A stretch of 64,000 bases of DNA from Lachnospiraceae bacterium UBA7589 (GTDB taxonomy: Bacteria > Bacillota > Clostridia > Lachnospirales > Lachnospiraceae), in NCBI GenBank assembly GCA_002476495.1, contig DLKL01000030.1, positions 1 through 64,000 on the forward strand. The letters run 5' to 3'. The translations under genes and the position numbers were made by a program. This document shows, piece by piece, positions 9,230-16,952 of this stretch. The notes under the pieces were generated by a model that searched no databases, had not been told where the DNA came from, and saw nothing but the letters and a program-made list of their open reading frames with translations. The first letter of the stretch is position 1. Every line of letters begins with the position of its first letter.

Positions 9230-9993
9230 TATATCAAAACCTCCTGAGCATAGAATACAGGTCCATCCTTACAAACCCTCTTATTATCTACCATGGAGTG
9301 GGAATCAACATCCACTGACTTGCAAACGCAGGCCAGGCATGCCCCCATTCCACAGGCCATCCTTTCCTCAAGGGAAAGCTGGGCTGTAATATTATTCTCC
9401 AGGGCATAGCTTTGTATAGCCCTTAACATTGGAGCCGGACCACAGGCATAAATATCCGTACCTGTTATATTATATTCCCTTATTGCATCCATAACGGTTC
9501 CCTTTATACCTACATTCCCACTATCGCTTGACTTGAATACCCTGCCATAGGGTTCAAACTCTCCTGACAAAAATTCTTCATCCCTGTATCCAAGTATTAT
9601 GGATTTTTCACAGTTCAGCTCCTTGGCAAGCTGAAGCATAGGAGGTATTCCAATTCCCCCGCCTATAATAATTGCCTTCCCCTTATTTTGGGTAAATCCG
9701 TTTCCAAGAGGTCCCATGATATCAATATTATCTCCGGAGGTAAGCCTGGAAAATTCTTCTGTTCCTGCCCCGGCAATTCTGTACACAAGTCTGATTAAGC
9801 CCTTATCCCTGTCTATCTCACAAAGGCTTATAGGTCTTGGCAGCAGTCTGCTTCCATCTTTGGAATACAAATTCACAAATTGTCCCGGTATTGCCTCTTT
9901 CGCTATGGTGTCTGCACAAATCACCAAGGAAAAAATATCTCCGGCAATATTATCCTGCTGTATTACTTTTCCGGTCATTTTAATTTTAGCCAT
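9229..9993 (-). CDS. pyrK: Dihydroorotate dehydrogenase B, electron-transfer subunit
   Basis: This 254-residue subunit has an FAD-binding barrel (LLPRPISLCE), an NAD-binding segment (GGGIGIPPMLQLAKEL) and a C-terminal [2Fe-2S] motif CGMGACLACVCKS followed by RVCKDGP. The spacing C-x4-C-x2-C-x(n)-C is that of PyrK. It carries electrons from PyrD to NAD+. It ends in a one-base overlap with pyrD and starts 31 nt after pyrF. Confidence 0.96.
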   Translation of the reverse strand: MAKIKMTGKVIQQDNIAGDIFSLVICADTIAKEAIPGQFVNLYSKDGSRLLPRPISLCEIDRDKGLIRLVYRIAGAGTEEFSRLTSGDNIDIMGPLGNGFTQNKGKAIIIGGGIGIPPMLQLAKELNCEKSIILGYRDEEFLSGEFEPYGRVFKSSDSGNVGIKGTVMDAIREYNITGTDIYACGPAPMLRAIQSYALENNITAQLSLEERMACGMGACLACVCKSVDVDSHSMVDNKRVCKDGPVFYAQEVLI

Positions 9994-10024
9994 ACTATTA
10001 TCCTCATTTCTTAATCCGCATCTC

Positions 10025-10942
10025 TTATAAAGCCATGTTTATATCCTGTATCATATCTATAACTGCCTGTCTGCTGGCTTTTGCATAATTTTTTTCTCCA
10101 AAATCAGCATATTTTTCCTGTTTGTATGCAGCTATTATCCCTCTGGAGGAATTAACTATCGCCCCTAATCCATCACTGTTAAAATAGTGAACCAGATCTG
10201 CTGCCTTTCCTCCCTGTGCACCATATCCCGGCACCAGAATGTATGTGTTAGGCATAAGCTTTCTCAAAGTTTTGCCCATTTCCGGATATGTGGCTCCGAC
10301 AACACAGCCCACATTGCTATATCCTGCTTCCATGGAATCACTTCCCCATTCAACCACCTTTTTTGCCACCAGCTCATATAATGGCACACCATTCACAAGC
10401 TGATCCTGGAACTCCCCTGAAGATGGATTTGAAGTTTTCACAAGAACAAAAATTCCCTTATTCTCCTCCTTGCATACATCTACAAACGGCTTAACACCAT
10501 CTGTTCCCAGGTATGGATTTACAGTTACAAAATCCTCACAAAAGCCCGTATATTTTTTACTTCCTACAGCAACATGCCCCAGATGTCCTGTTGCATAAGC
10601 CGCAGAGGTTGAGCCTATATCCCCTCTTTTTATGTCTCCTATAACCACCAGATTTTTGCTTTTTGCATACTCACAGGTTTTATTATATGCAATTAACCCC
10701 TCTATACCGAACTGCTCATACATTGCAATTTGAGGTTTTACAGCGGGTATAAGATCTGCTGTTTCATCTATGATTCCCTTATTGTATTCCCATATGGCAC
10801 TGGCAGCTCCCTTAAGTGTTTCCCCATATTGTTCAAAGGCCTCTTCCTGTACGTGGGAAGGAATATAGTTCATCATAGGGTCAAGTCCTACAACAACCGG
10901 TGCATTTTTTTCCTTAATCCTCTTAATAAGTGTGTTAATCAT
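10025..10942 (-). CDS. pyrF: Orotidine 5'-phosphate decarboxylase (type 2)
   Basis: This 305-residue enzyme decarboxylates OMP to UMP. The segments VVGLDPMMNYIP, VIGDIKRGDIGSTSAAYA (catalytic Asp-Lys-x-x-Asp) and LVPGYGAQGG place it in the longer subfamily 2, found in actinobacteria and many Clostridia. GGAGGAG precedes the ATG. It lies between pyrC and pyrK in the operon. Confidence 0.96.
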   Translation of the reverse strand: MINTLIKRIKEKNAPVVVGLDPMMNYIPSHVQEEAFEQYGETLKGAASAIWEYNKGIIDETADLIPAVKPQIAMYEQFGIEGLIAYNKTCEYAKSKNLVVIGDIKRGDIGSTSAAYATGHLGHVAVGSKKYTGFCEDFVTVNPYLGTDGVKPFVDVCKEENKGIFVLVKTSNPSSGEFQDQLVNGVPLYELVAKKVVEWGSDSMEAGYSNVGCVVGATYPEMGKTLRKLMPNTYILVPGYGAQGGKAADLVHYFNSDGLGAIVNSSRGIIAAYKQEKYADFGEKNYAKASRQAVIDMIQDINMAL

Positions 10943-10971
10943 AGATTTTTCTCCTCCATTTATATAATAAT

Positions 10972-12264
10972 TTATAAGCTGTATACCAGTTTTCCGTCTA
11001 CAATGGTATGGGTAACCCTGCCCATCAGTGTTTTTCCGTCATATGGTGTATTTTTACCCTTTGATGCGAATTCTCCGGCATTGACTGTCCAGCAAATATC
11101 CGGATTAAATATTACTATATCTGCCTTTTTACCCGGCATAAGACTGCCATATTCCTTTTCAATCCCAATAATCCTTGCCGGGTTATAGCTCATCTTCAAA
11201 GCCATATCCGTAATATCCATAATTCCCGGCGCCACAAGTGCAGTAAATGTCAACGCAGCAGAGGTTTCAAGACCTACTATTCCGAAGGGTGCCTTATCAA
11301 AATATTGCTTTTTTTCTTCCCTTGAATGAGGTGCGTGATCCGTAGAAATTGCGTCCATTATACCCTGGGAAAGTCCTTCTATAAGAGCCTTCACATCCTC
11401 CTCCTTTCTAAGAGGTGGATTCATCTTATAATTGCTGTCGGCCTCTGTTATATCAGAATCTGTCAATGTAAAATGATGCGGGCAGACTTCAGCGGTAACC
11501 ATAGCCCCCAGCTTTTTACCCATTTTTACAAGTTCCACCGTTCCTCTGGTAGAGCAATGGCATATATGCAATCTGGCATTGGTATCCTTTGCAAGAAATA
11601 TATCCCTGGCTGTAATAATATCCTCCACACCATTGCTTATTCCTTCCACATTAAATCTGGCAGATGCCACTCCCTGATTTAAAACTCCCTGTCCGGCCAG
11701 ATCCTTATCCTCACAATGAGCCATAATAAGTGCATTAAGCTTTGCCGCATTCTCCATAGCCTCTCTGTAGACCCTTATGTCCATAACACTTTTTCCGTCC
11801 TCAGAAAAAGCTATTGCCCCGGCTTTAAGCATCGCCTCCATATCTACAAGCTCCTTTCCCTCCATACCTTTTGTTATGGAAGATAGCTGTCTGACATGAA
11901 CCACTGCCTCTTTTTTAGCCTTGTCATAAACGTATCTCAAGGTATCTACATTATCAACAACAGGCTTTGTATTAGGCATTGCACAGATTGTAGTCACACC
12001 ACCTCTTGCGGCTGCAAGTGAGCCTGTCCTTATATCCTCCTTATATGTTAATCCCGGATCTCTAAGATGAACATGCAAATCGATAAAGCCAGGCATAACA
12101 TAAGAATTATGGGCATCAATAACCTGCCCGTTACCGCAAGATATGTAGCTTTCTCCTCTGCTTCTAAGATATATCTTCTTTATCATATCTTTGTCAATTT
12201 CTATATCCCCCAATTCATTAAGTCCGGATTCGGGGTCTACTATGTGTCCGTTAACTACTACCAT
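10972..12264 (-). CDS. pyrC: Dihydroorotase (class I)
   Basis: This 430-residue zinc amidohydrolase interconverts carbamoyl-aspartate and dihydroorotate. It shows the metal-binding FIDLHVHLRDPG, KAGAIAFSEDG, AEVCPHHFTL and DAISTDHAPHS. AGGAGG lies 4 nt before the ATG. It starts 8 nt after the chorismate-mutase-like gene. No pyrB is adjacent, although class I dihydroorotases often sit beside it. Confidence 0.96.
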   Translation of the reverse strand: MVVVNGHIVDPESGLNELGDIEIDKDMIKKIYLRSRGESYISCGNGQVIDAHNSYVMPGFIDLHVHLRDPGLTYKEDIRTGSLAAARGGVTTICAMPNTKPVVDNVDTLRYVYDKAKKEAVVHVRQLSSITKGMEGKELVDMEAMLKAGAIAFSEDGKSVMDIRVYREAMENAAKLNALIMAHCEDKDLAGQGVLNQGVASARFNVEGISNGVEDIITARDIFLAKDTNARLHICHCSTRGTVELVKMGKKLGAMVTAEVCPHHFTLTDSDITEADSNYKMNPPLRKEEDVKALIEGLSQGIMDAISTDHAPHSREEKKQYFDKAPFGIVGLETSAALTFTALVAPGIMDITDMALKMSYNPARIIGIEKEYGSLMPGKKADIVIFNPDICWTVNAGEFASKGKNTPYDGKTLMGRVTHTIVDGKLVYSL

Positions 12265-12272
12265 AAAACCTC

Positions 12273-12803
12273 CTATACTGTCTCCATATATAACATGTAG
12301 CTTAAAACAAGAGCAGCAAATTTTGTCTTCGTACTATTTTCAACATAAAGCTTTGCATGAACTCTGTTTTCCTCACATACCAGATTTTTTATCTTAAGAC
12401 CGGAACCGGATATTATGCTGATTATATCCTCTGTTTTCAATCCTTTTTCACCATCGGAAGCTGCTTCAAGAAAAAGCTCTAAAATTCCTCCCTCGGAAAA
12501 AATCTTCATGTTTTCCTCGGTAACCCGGTTCAAATACTTTTCTTTAAAGCAATCACTGGATGCAAATATGCTATATTGATAATTTCTGCTTATTTCCATA
12601 ATCTTTTTTATAAAGGTCACATATGTGGGATTATCTTCATATTTTTTGCATATTTCCATCTCTCTGTCCTGCTTGTATATATCCTCATTGCATTCAAGCT
12701 TAATGCCTGCCACCCGGGATGAACATTCCATCCTTCTTATAAACAGACTTTCCATATCCTCATCAATTATATTAATTTGCTGCCTTATATCCTGCAAATC
12801 CAT
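12273..12803 (-). CDS. Chorismate mutase-like (AroQ fold) protein heading the pyr operon
   Basis: Residues about 4-60 follow the AroQ pattern: LQDIRQQINIIDEDMESLFIRRMECSSRVAGIK, then an acidic-rich YKQDREMEICKK helix. The Arg and Lys expected to hold chorismate are present, but activity is not proven. Residues 90-176 form an unrecognised C-terminal part with alternating strands and helices. Total length is 176. The start at 12803 follows GGAGG with 8-nt spacing; upstream in-frame Mets at 12827 and 12818 lie before that site. The gene directly follows the operon promoter. Why an aromatic-pathway fold leads a pyrimidine operon is not clear. Confidence 0.72.
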   Translation of the reverse strand: MDLQDIRQQINIIDEDMESLFIRRMECSSRVAGIKLECNEDIYKQDREMEICKKYEDNPTYVTFIKKIMEISRNYQYSIFASSDCFKEKYLNRVTEENMKIFSEGGILELFLEAASDGEKGLKTEDIISIISGSGLKIKNLVCEENRVHAKLYVENSTKTKFAALVLSYMLYMETV

Positions 12804-12837
12804 AGAGCATGCCTCCATATAGTACATAATCTGATTT

Positions 12838-12866
12838 ATTTTATCATGAAAATTACTTATTAACAA
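12838..12866 (-). promoter_or_regulatory. Probable promoter of the pyr operon
   Basis: On the minus strand, TTGTTA (12861-12866) and TAAAAT (12838-12843) are 17 nt apart, directly upstream of the chorismate-mutase-like gene. The predicted leader is only about 30 nt, too short for a PyrR attenuator, and no PyrR-binding hairpin was seen. Confidence 0.6.
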
Positions 12867-12913
12867 GACACATACCCCCTTTTTTACTCTATCACAGGTC
12901 TCGGATTTTCCAT

Positions 12914-12942
12914 AAAAAAACGGCTACCTTTCCCGGCAGCCG
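12914..12942 (-). terminator. Intrinsic terminator
   Basis: Read on the minus strand, CGGCTGCC and GGTAGCCG pair over eight positions (one G-U) around a six-base loop and are followed by seven T. It would stop transcription coming from the decayed reading frame opposite the spoVA promoter and isolate the pyr promoter downstream. Confidence 0.75.
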
Positions 12943-13118
12943 CTGTATGGTTTAGCTGCTTTGATTTCAAACTCAGCACTATTGTCCACGTCAATCTGAG
13001 CCGGTGTCAGAGTTATCTCTTTACCGTTTATATAAAGCTTTGTATGTCCTATGCTTTTATTGTAATTAAACTTTTTAAGGAATATTTTATAAAGAAGTTG
13101 AAATACTATTAAAAACGT
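12924..13118 (-). pseudogene. Probable remnant of a decayed protein-coding gene
   Basis: The minus strand holds a 64-codon open frame ending at TAG12924-12926 inside the terminator. It has no ATG, GTG or TTG after the preceding stop except one deep inside. The last 45 codons read like a real protein end, with segments GHTKLYINGKEITLTPAQ and VDNSAEFEIKAAK, resembling a beta-sandwich C-terminus. I do not recognise the parent. The frame also crosses the spoVA promoter region, which supports the view that it is a leftover. Confidence 0.4.
13079..13108 (+). promoter_or_regulatory. Candidate sigma-G promoter of the spoVA operon
   Basis: GGAATA at 13079-13084 and AATACTA at 13102-13108 are 17 nt apart. 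Forespore sigma-G promoters in Bacillus have GNATR and CATNNTA with similar spacing; only the first base of the -10 differs. spoVA is a known sigma-G operon, so the position 30 nt before spoVAA is expected. Confidence 0.55.
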
Positions 13119-13138
13119 TTAGAAGGAAGTTTTGATAT

Positions 13139-13780
13139 ATGGAAAAAATAACTCTGTATTTTGCCCTGGAGCAAAGCACTCTGGTGGCAGCCAGAAAAGT
13201 TCATATCGGAGATATAGCTACTATTTATTGCAGAAATATGGATATTTATCACAAAATATCAAAGTCAGAAATATTAACCATGCCTGACAAAGAGCAAAGT
13301 CAGATAGTTATTACAGCTATGAAGCTTATCTCTCTGATTTCAGGTGAATTTGAAAATATCCATGTAGAAAGCATAGGCAGCCCCGAAACTATTGTATATT
13401 ATAAAAATCTTAAAGCAGGCACAAAAGCCAAGGGAAAGCTTAAGGCTTTATTTCTTATCCTTATTGCGTTTCTGGGCACTGCTTATTCCATCATGTCATA
13501 CAACGGTGATGTCGGAACTGCCGATCTGCTCTCCAACATATATAACATTTTTACAGGCAAAGAAGGAGATATCGGAGATATCGGATATGCAGCAGGTGTA
13601 TTCGCATATTCCATCGGTCTTACCCTCGGCATGATTATATTCTTTAATCATGGAATAAATAAATGCAATACTGACGATCCTACTCCCCTCCAGGTGCAGA
13701 TGCGCCTATATGAACAGGATGTAAATAACTGCATTATTCTTGACAGCAACAGGGAGAAAAAGACTATTGATGCTGATTAG
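13139..13780 (+). CDS. spoVAA: Stage V sporulation protein AA
   Basis: This 213-residue protein has a soluble N-terminal half (about 1-95) and two hydrophobic segments (about 100-120 and 155-178), as in SpoVAA. It belongs to the SpoVA apparatus in the inner spore membrane that takes up and releases Ca-dipicolinate. AGAAGGAAG lies about 12 nt before the ATG. It overlaps spoVAB by 11 nt. Many Clostridium species carry only spoVAC-AD-AE; this operon also keeps AA and AB. Confidence 0.88.
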   Translation: MEKITLYFALEQSTLVAARKVHIGDIATIYCRNMDIYHKISKSEILTMPDKEQSQIVITAMKLISLISGEFENIHVESIGSPETIVYYKNLKAGTKAKGKLKALFLILIAFLGTAYSIMSYNGDVGTADLLSNIYNIFTGKEGDIGDIGYAAGVFAYSIGLTLGMIIFFNHGINKCNTDDPTPLQVQMRLYEQDVNNCIILDSNREKKTIDAD

Positions 13781-14183
13781 ATGCACTTTATTTACCCTGT
13801 TTTGTGCAATTGCCGGGGGAGCAATTTCGGCAGGATATATAGCCTTTATTACTCTTTTGGGAGTCTTTGAAAAGCTTTCAGAAAAATACAAGGCATTTCA
13901 ATATAAAAACACCATTGAAATTATAATAATCGCAGGAGTAACCTTAGGAAATTTTATACAGCTCTTTAATATTACACTTCCCTTAAGTATTCCCGGTGTA
14001 TTTTCATTTAATCTTTTTGGAGGAATATTTATAGGCTGCCTTGCAGGCGCTCTGGCTGAAACTCTTGATGTTTTTCCCATTATTTCAAGAAGATTCGGAA
14101 TAAGAAGCTTTCTTCCATATGCGATAATTGCTGCAGCTTTGGGCAAGGCTGTCGGCTGTCTTATACAATTTTTTCTATTTTAA
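13770..14183 (+). CDS. spoVAB: Stage V sporulation protein AB
   Basis: This 137-residue integral membrane protein has four hydrophobic stretches and the typical GGAISAGYIAF and SIPGVFSFNLFGGIFIGCLAGALAET segments of SpoVAB. It is one of the membrane subunits of the dipicolinate channel. The chosen start, ATG13770, overlaps the end of spoVAA; an in-frame ATG at 13740 lies deeper inside that gene. The ribosome-binding site is a distant GGGAG. Confidence 0.88.
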   Translation: MLIRCTLFTLFCAIAGGAISAGYIAFITLLGVFEKLSEKYKAFQYKNTIEIIIIAGVTLGNFIQLFNITLPLSIPGVFSFNLFGGIFIGCLAGALAETLDVFPIISRRFGIRSFLPYAIIAAALGKAVGCLIQFFLF

Positions 14184-14201
14184 AACAGGAGGTTTAAATA
14201 T

Positions 14202-14663
14202 ATGAAGGTTAAACAAAATGATGCAGAATACAATGAATATGTTGATATTGTGACTCCAAAACACAATTGTGCTAAAAATTGTCTTAATGCCTTTCTTATA
14301 GGTGGTGCAATATGTACCCTGGGACAGTGTATCCAGGATATTGCCACAAACTATTTTGGCTGTAACAACGATGATGCCGGCAGTTATACATCACTTATTC
14401 TTGTTTTCATAAGTGTAATACTAACCGGCTTTAATATTTACAAAAAAATTGCCAAATACGGAGGAGCAGGTGCCCTGGTTCCAATTACAGGCTTTGCCAA
14501 CTCCGTAGCGGCACCCACCATTGAATATCAGAAAGAGGGTGAGGTTTTCGGAAAAGGTGTAAAGGTCTTTACCATCGCCGGACCGGTTATCCTCTTTGGT
14601 ATTGTAACAAGCTGGGTACTGGGACTGATTTATTTCATATTAATCAACATTGGCTTGGTATAG
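14202..14663 (+). CDS. spoVAC: Stage V sporulation protein AC
   Basis: This 153-residue multi-pass membrane protein matches SpoVAC: NCLNAFLIGGAICTLGQ near the N-terminus and the hallmark GAGALVPITGFANSVAAPTIEYQKEG in the middle. SpoVAC from Bacillus acts as a mechanosensitive channel for dipicolinate. CAGGAGG lies before the ATG. Confidence 0.95.
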   Translation: MKVKQNDAEYNEYVDIVTPKHNCAKNCLNAFLIGGAICTLGQCIQDIATNYFGCNNDDAGSYTSLILVFISVILTGFNIYKKIAKYGGAGALVPITGFANSVAAPTIEYQKEGEVFGKGVKVFTIAGPVILFGIVTSWVLGLIYFILINIGLV

Positions 14664-14675
14664 GAGGAATTAATC

Positions 14676-15704
14676 TTGAAAAGCGAAACCCTTGGAAAAC
14701 AAACAATAAAATTTGAACACCCCCCTGTAATTATAAGTGGTGCTTCCATAGTTGGAGAAATGGAGGGAAAGGGTCCCCTGGCTCCATATTTTGACCAGAT
14801 TGAGGCAGATCCCACATTCGGAAAGGATTCCTGGGAGGAGGGTGAATCCGAAATGGTACGCCGTGCTGTCCAGACTGCTCTTTCCAAATCCGGACTGGTG
14901 AATGATGATATAAGATATATATTTGGAGGAGATTTGCTCGGACAGCTTATTGGTACTACCTTTGGATTAAAAGACTTTAACATTCCTCTTTTCGGTCTAT
15001 ACGGAGCATGCTCTACCTGTGGTGAATCTCTGTCACTTGCTGCCATGACAGTAGCCGCCGGATATGCAAAAAATGTTATAGCAGTAACCAGCAGTCATTA
15101 CGGAAGTGCCGAAAAGCAATTCAGATTCCCATTAGAGTACGGAAACCAGCGTCCCTTAAGCTCAACCTGGACAGTTACCGGAAGCGGGGCATTTGTTGTT
15201 ACCTCAACTGATGAAAGTCAGCCAATGTCCCAATTTCCACATATAAGCTCAGTTACAACAGGTAAAATTGTAGACTATGGTGTCCGTGACAGTCTTAATA
15301 TGGGTGCATGTATGGCACCTGCCGCTGCAGATGTAATATATCAATGCCTTGAAGACACAGGAGCAAAGCCCACTCAGTTTGATAAAATTATTACCGGTGA
15401 TCTGGGAAAAATCGGAAGTGAAATTCTTGTTAAGCTTTTAATGGATAACGGTTATGATATAAGCCGGGTTCACATGGATTGCGGAGTAAGCATATTTGAC
15501 AATGAAAAGCAGGATACTCACAGTGGCGGAAGCGGCTGTGGATGTTGTGCGGTAACACTGGCAGGATATATAATGCACAATCTCTCACATCATGTATGGA
15601 AAAGAATTCTTTTTGTACCCACCGGAGCCCTTCTTTCAACAGTAAGCTACAATGAAGGGCAGACCATACCCGGAATAGCCCATGCTCTGGTTATTGAACA
15701 GTAA
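14676..15704 (+). CDS. spoVAD: Stage V sporulation protein AD
   Basis: This 342-residue protein has the thiolase-like fold of SpoVAD, a peripheral spore-membrane protein that binds dipicolinate. Visible signatures are YGACSTCGESLSLAAM (Cys-bearing loop), SSHYGSAEKQFRFPLEYG, TGSGAFVV and SGGSGCGCCAVTLAGYI. Translation starts at TTG14676, preceded by TAGGAGG with 8-nt spacing; there is no ATG alternative. Confidence 0.96.
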   Translation: MKSETLGKQTIKFEHPPVIISGASIVGEMEGKGPLAPYFDQIEADPTFGKDSWEEGESEMVRRAVQTALSKSGLVNDDIRYIFGGDLLGQLIGTTFGLKDFNIPLFGLYGACSTCGESLSLAAMTVAAGYAKNVIAVTSSHYGSAEKQFRFPLEYGNQRPLSSTWTVTGSGAFVVTSTDESQPMSQFPHISSVTTGKIVDYGVRDSLNMGACMAPAAADVIYQCLEDTGAKPTQFDKIITGDLGKIGSEILVKLLMDNGYDISRVHMDCGVSIFDNEKQDTHSGGSGCGCCAVTLAGYIMHNLSHHVWKRILFVPTGALLSTVSYNEGQTIPGIAHALVIEQ

Positions 15705-15722
15705 AAAACAAGGAGGATAATA

Positions 15723-16082
15723 ATGGATTATATAAAGGTTTTTTTAGTGGGAGGTATAATTTGTGTCCTGGCTCAGATTTTAATGGATACCACAAAGCTT
15801 ATGCCAGGAAGGGTCATGGTGATTCTTGTGTGTACCGGTGCCGTTCTTGGAGCCTTGGGAATATATGAGCCTTTTCTGGAATTTGCCCAGTCAGGGGCAT
15901 CAGTACCTCTAACCGGTTTTGGCTACAATTTGTGGAAAGGAATAAAGGAAGCCGTTGACGAGGATGGCTTCATAGGACTTTTCCGTGGTGGCTTTAAGAT
16001 GGCTGCCGTAGGAACATCTGCCGCACTTATTTTTTCTTATCTGGCATCTCTTATATTTAAACCAAAGATGAATAAGAATTAG
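15723..16082 (+). CDS. spoVAE: Stage V sporulation protein AE (AEb type)
   Basis: This 119-residue membrane protein has three hydrophobic segments and the conserved GASVPLTGFGYNLWKG and GLFRGGFKMAAVGTSAALIFSYL. Together with SpoVAC and SpoVAD it forms the core of the SpoVA channel. AAGGAGG precedes the ATG. It closes the operon; two hairpins follow. Confidence 0.94.
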   Translation: MDYIKVFLVGGIICVLAQILMDTTKLMPGRVMVILVCTGAVLGALGIYEPFLEFAQSGASVPLTGFGYNLWKGIKEAVDEDGFIGLFRGGFKMAAVGTSAALIFSYLASLIFKPKMNKN

Positions 16083-16107
16083 CAAACAGCTGTTTTTAAT
16101 TATAGAT

Positions 16108-16154
16108 TGTATGTTTCCGGAAACATACAGGGGATGCGGTTAATCCGCATCCCC
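16108..16154. terminator. Two adjacent hairpins between spoVAE and agrD
   Basis: The first is a perfect 22-nt palindrome, TGTATGTTTCC followed by its own reverse complement (16108-16129). The second pairs GGGGATGCGG with CCGCATCCCC around TTAAT (16130-16154). They lie between convergent genes, spoVAE and agrD. Neither is followed by a long T-run, so they may act as weak terminators or RNA 3'-end stabilisers. Confidence 0.55.
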
Positions 16155-16162
16155 TATTAGTA

Positions 16163-16309
16163 TTAATTATCCTTCTCTTCTTTTCCGTCCAAAGAATTCT
16201 TTAATGCCTGTGGTACCTTTGGCTCATATACAAAGGTTGGTAAACTTTTTCCATAGGTTTCCTTGGCTGTTTTGTCCCCTACATTTGCAATTAACTCCCT
16301 TAACTTCAT
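16163..16309 (-). CDS. agrD: AgrD-like autoinducer peptide precursor, cysteine-free
   Basis: This 48-residue ORF has an amphipathic N-terminal leader (MKLRELIANVGDKTAKETYG), a core region KSLPTFVY and the charged EPKVPQALK tail. The tail matches the acidic-P-x-x-P segment after the AIP in AgrD proteins. There is no Cys anywhere; Ser22 is the likely ring residue, as in the lactone AIP of Staphylococcus intermedius. AGGAG lies 7 nt before the ATG, which overlaps the agrB stop (ATGA). AgrB would cut after the core and cyclise it. Function is inferred from position and pattern. Confidence 0.85.
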   Translation of the reverse strand: MKLRELIANVGDKTAKETYGKSLPTFVYEPKVPQALKNSLDGKEEKDN

Positions 16310-16878
16310 ACCTTTTCTCCTTTCACCTTGTGAATTATTGTCAGTGACTCAATTAGCATAGAAGCAATCAAGACCTGTGCTACGCTTACATATCCTTTAA
16401 AAGAAAGAATATTGGCTGCAAGGGATAAAAGAATTATATAAATTATTGCACATATCTTCTTTTTCAGCCTCTCTCTTTTGCTTTTTATAGGATTGTTAGG
16501 TGTGGCACAGGGGCTAAAATAAGCCACCAGTGTAACAGACAGAAGAAATATGATTACCCGGGCAAAAAAGTTTAATGAAATCATTGATAACGCAAGGCTT
16601 AATAACCAGAAGCCTATAACGCTCAGCATACACCCCAAACTTGTTTTCATGTGAAAACCGCCGGCGTATTTGCGCAGGCCGCTAAAACCCACCAGAAAGG
16701 CTATAGTCTCGAGAAACGATCCTATTATCTCCCCAAGAAACATAAGAACGATTACCTTATATACTGTCTCTATTATCAACAGTATCCCGTAACTGACTAT
16801 CTGGAATCTTTCACTGTTTTTATCATATTCAGTTCCCAGACTCCAGGAGGTTATAGCATTGGCTATCCACTGATTCAT
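16306..16878 (-). CDS. agrB: AgrB-like accessory gene regulator protease
   Basis: This 190-residue polytopic membrane cysteine protease has the catalytic pair in RKYAGGFHMKTSLGC (His76, Cys83), equivalent to His77 and Cys84 of S. aureus AgrB, and the conserved CATPNNPI loop. Six hydrophobic segments are visible. It processes AgrD at its C-terminal side and helps form the cyclic peptide. AAGGAG precedes the ATG. It is divergent from agrCA, and a TAGAAT -10 (16915-16920) with a very poor -35 suggests activator-dependent expression. Confidence 0.93.
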   Translation of the reverse strand: MNQWIANAITSWSLGTEYDKNSERFQIVSYGILLIIETVYKVIVLMFLGEIIGSFLETIAFLVGFSGLRKYAGGFHMKTSLGCMLSVIGFWLLSLALSMISLNFFARVIIFLLSVTLVAYFSPCATPNNPIKSKRERLKKKICAIIYIILLSLAANILSFKGYVSVAQVLIASMLIESLTIIHKVKGEKV

Positions 16879-16952
16879 TATACTTTTTCTCCTTCTATTT
16901 CCTCTACATTTCCTATTCTAACAACTTATTTTGAAAAGTAAATATTTTTGTC

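Noticed and set aside
12804..12866. Short leader of the pyr operon as a PyrR or uracil-sensing attenuator
   Set aside because: The predicted leader is about 30 nt and contains no terminator/antiterminator pair.
16108..16154. Paired hairpins as a phage attachment site
   Set aside because: No integrase gene, no tRNA overlap and no flanking direct repeat were seen.
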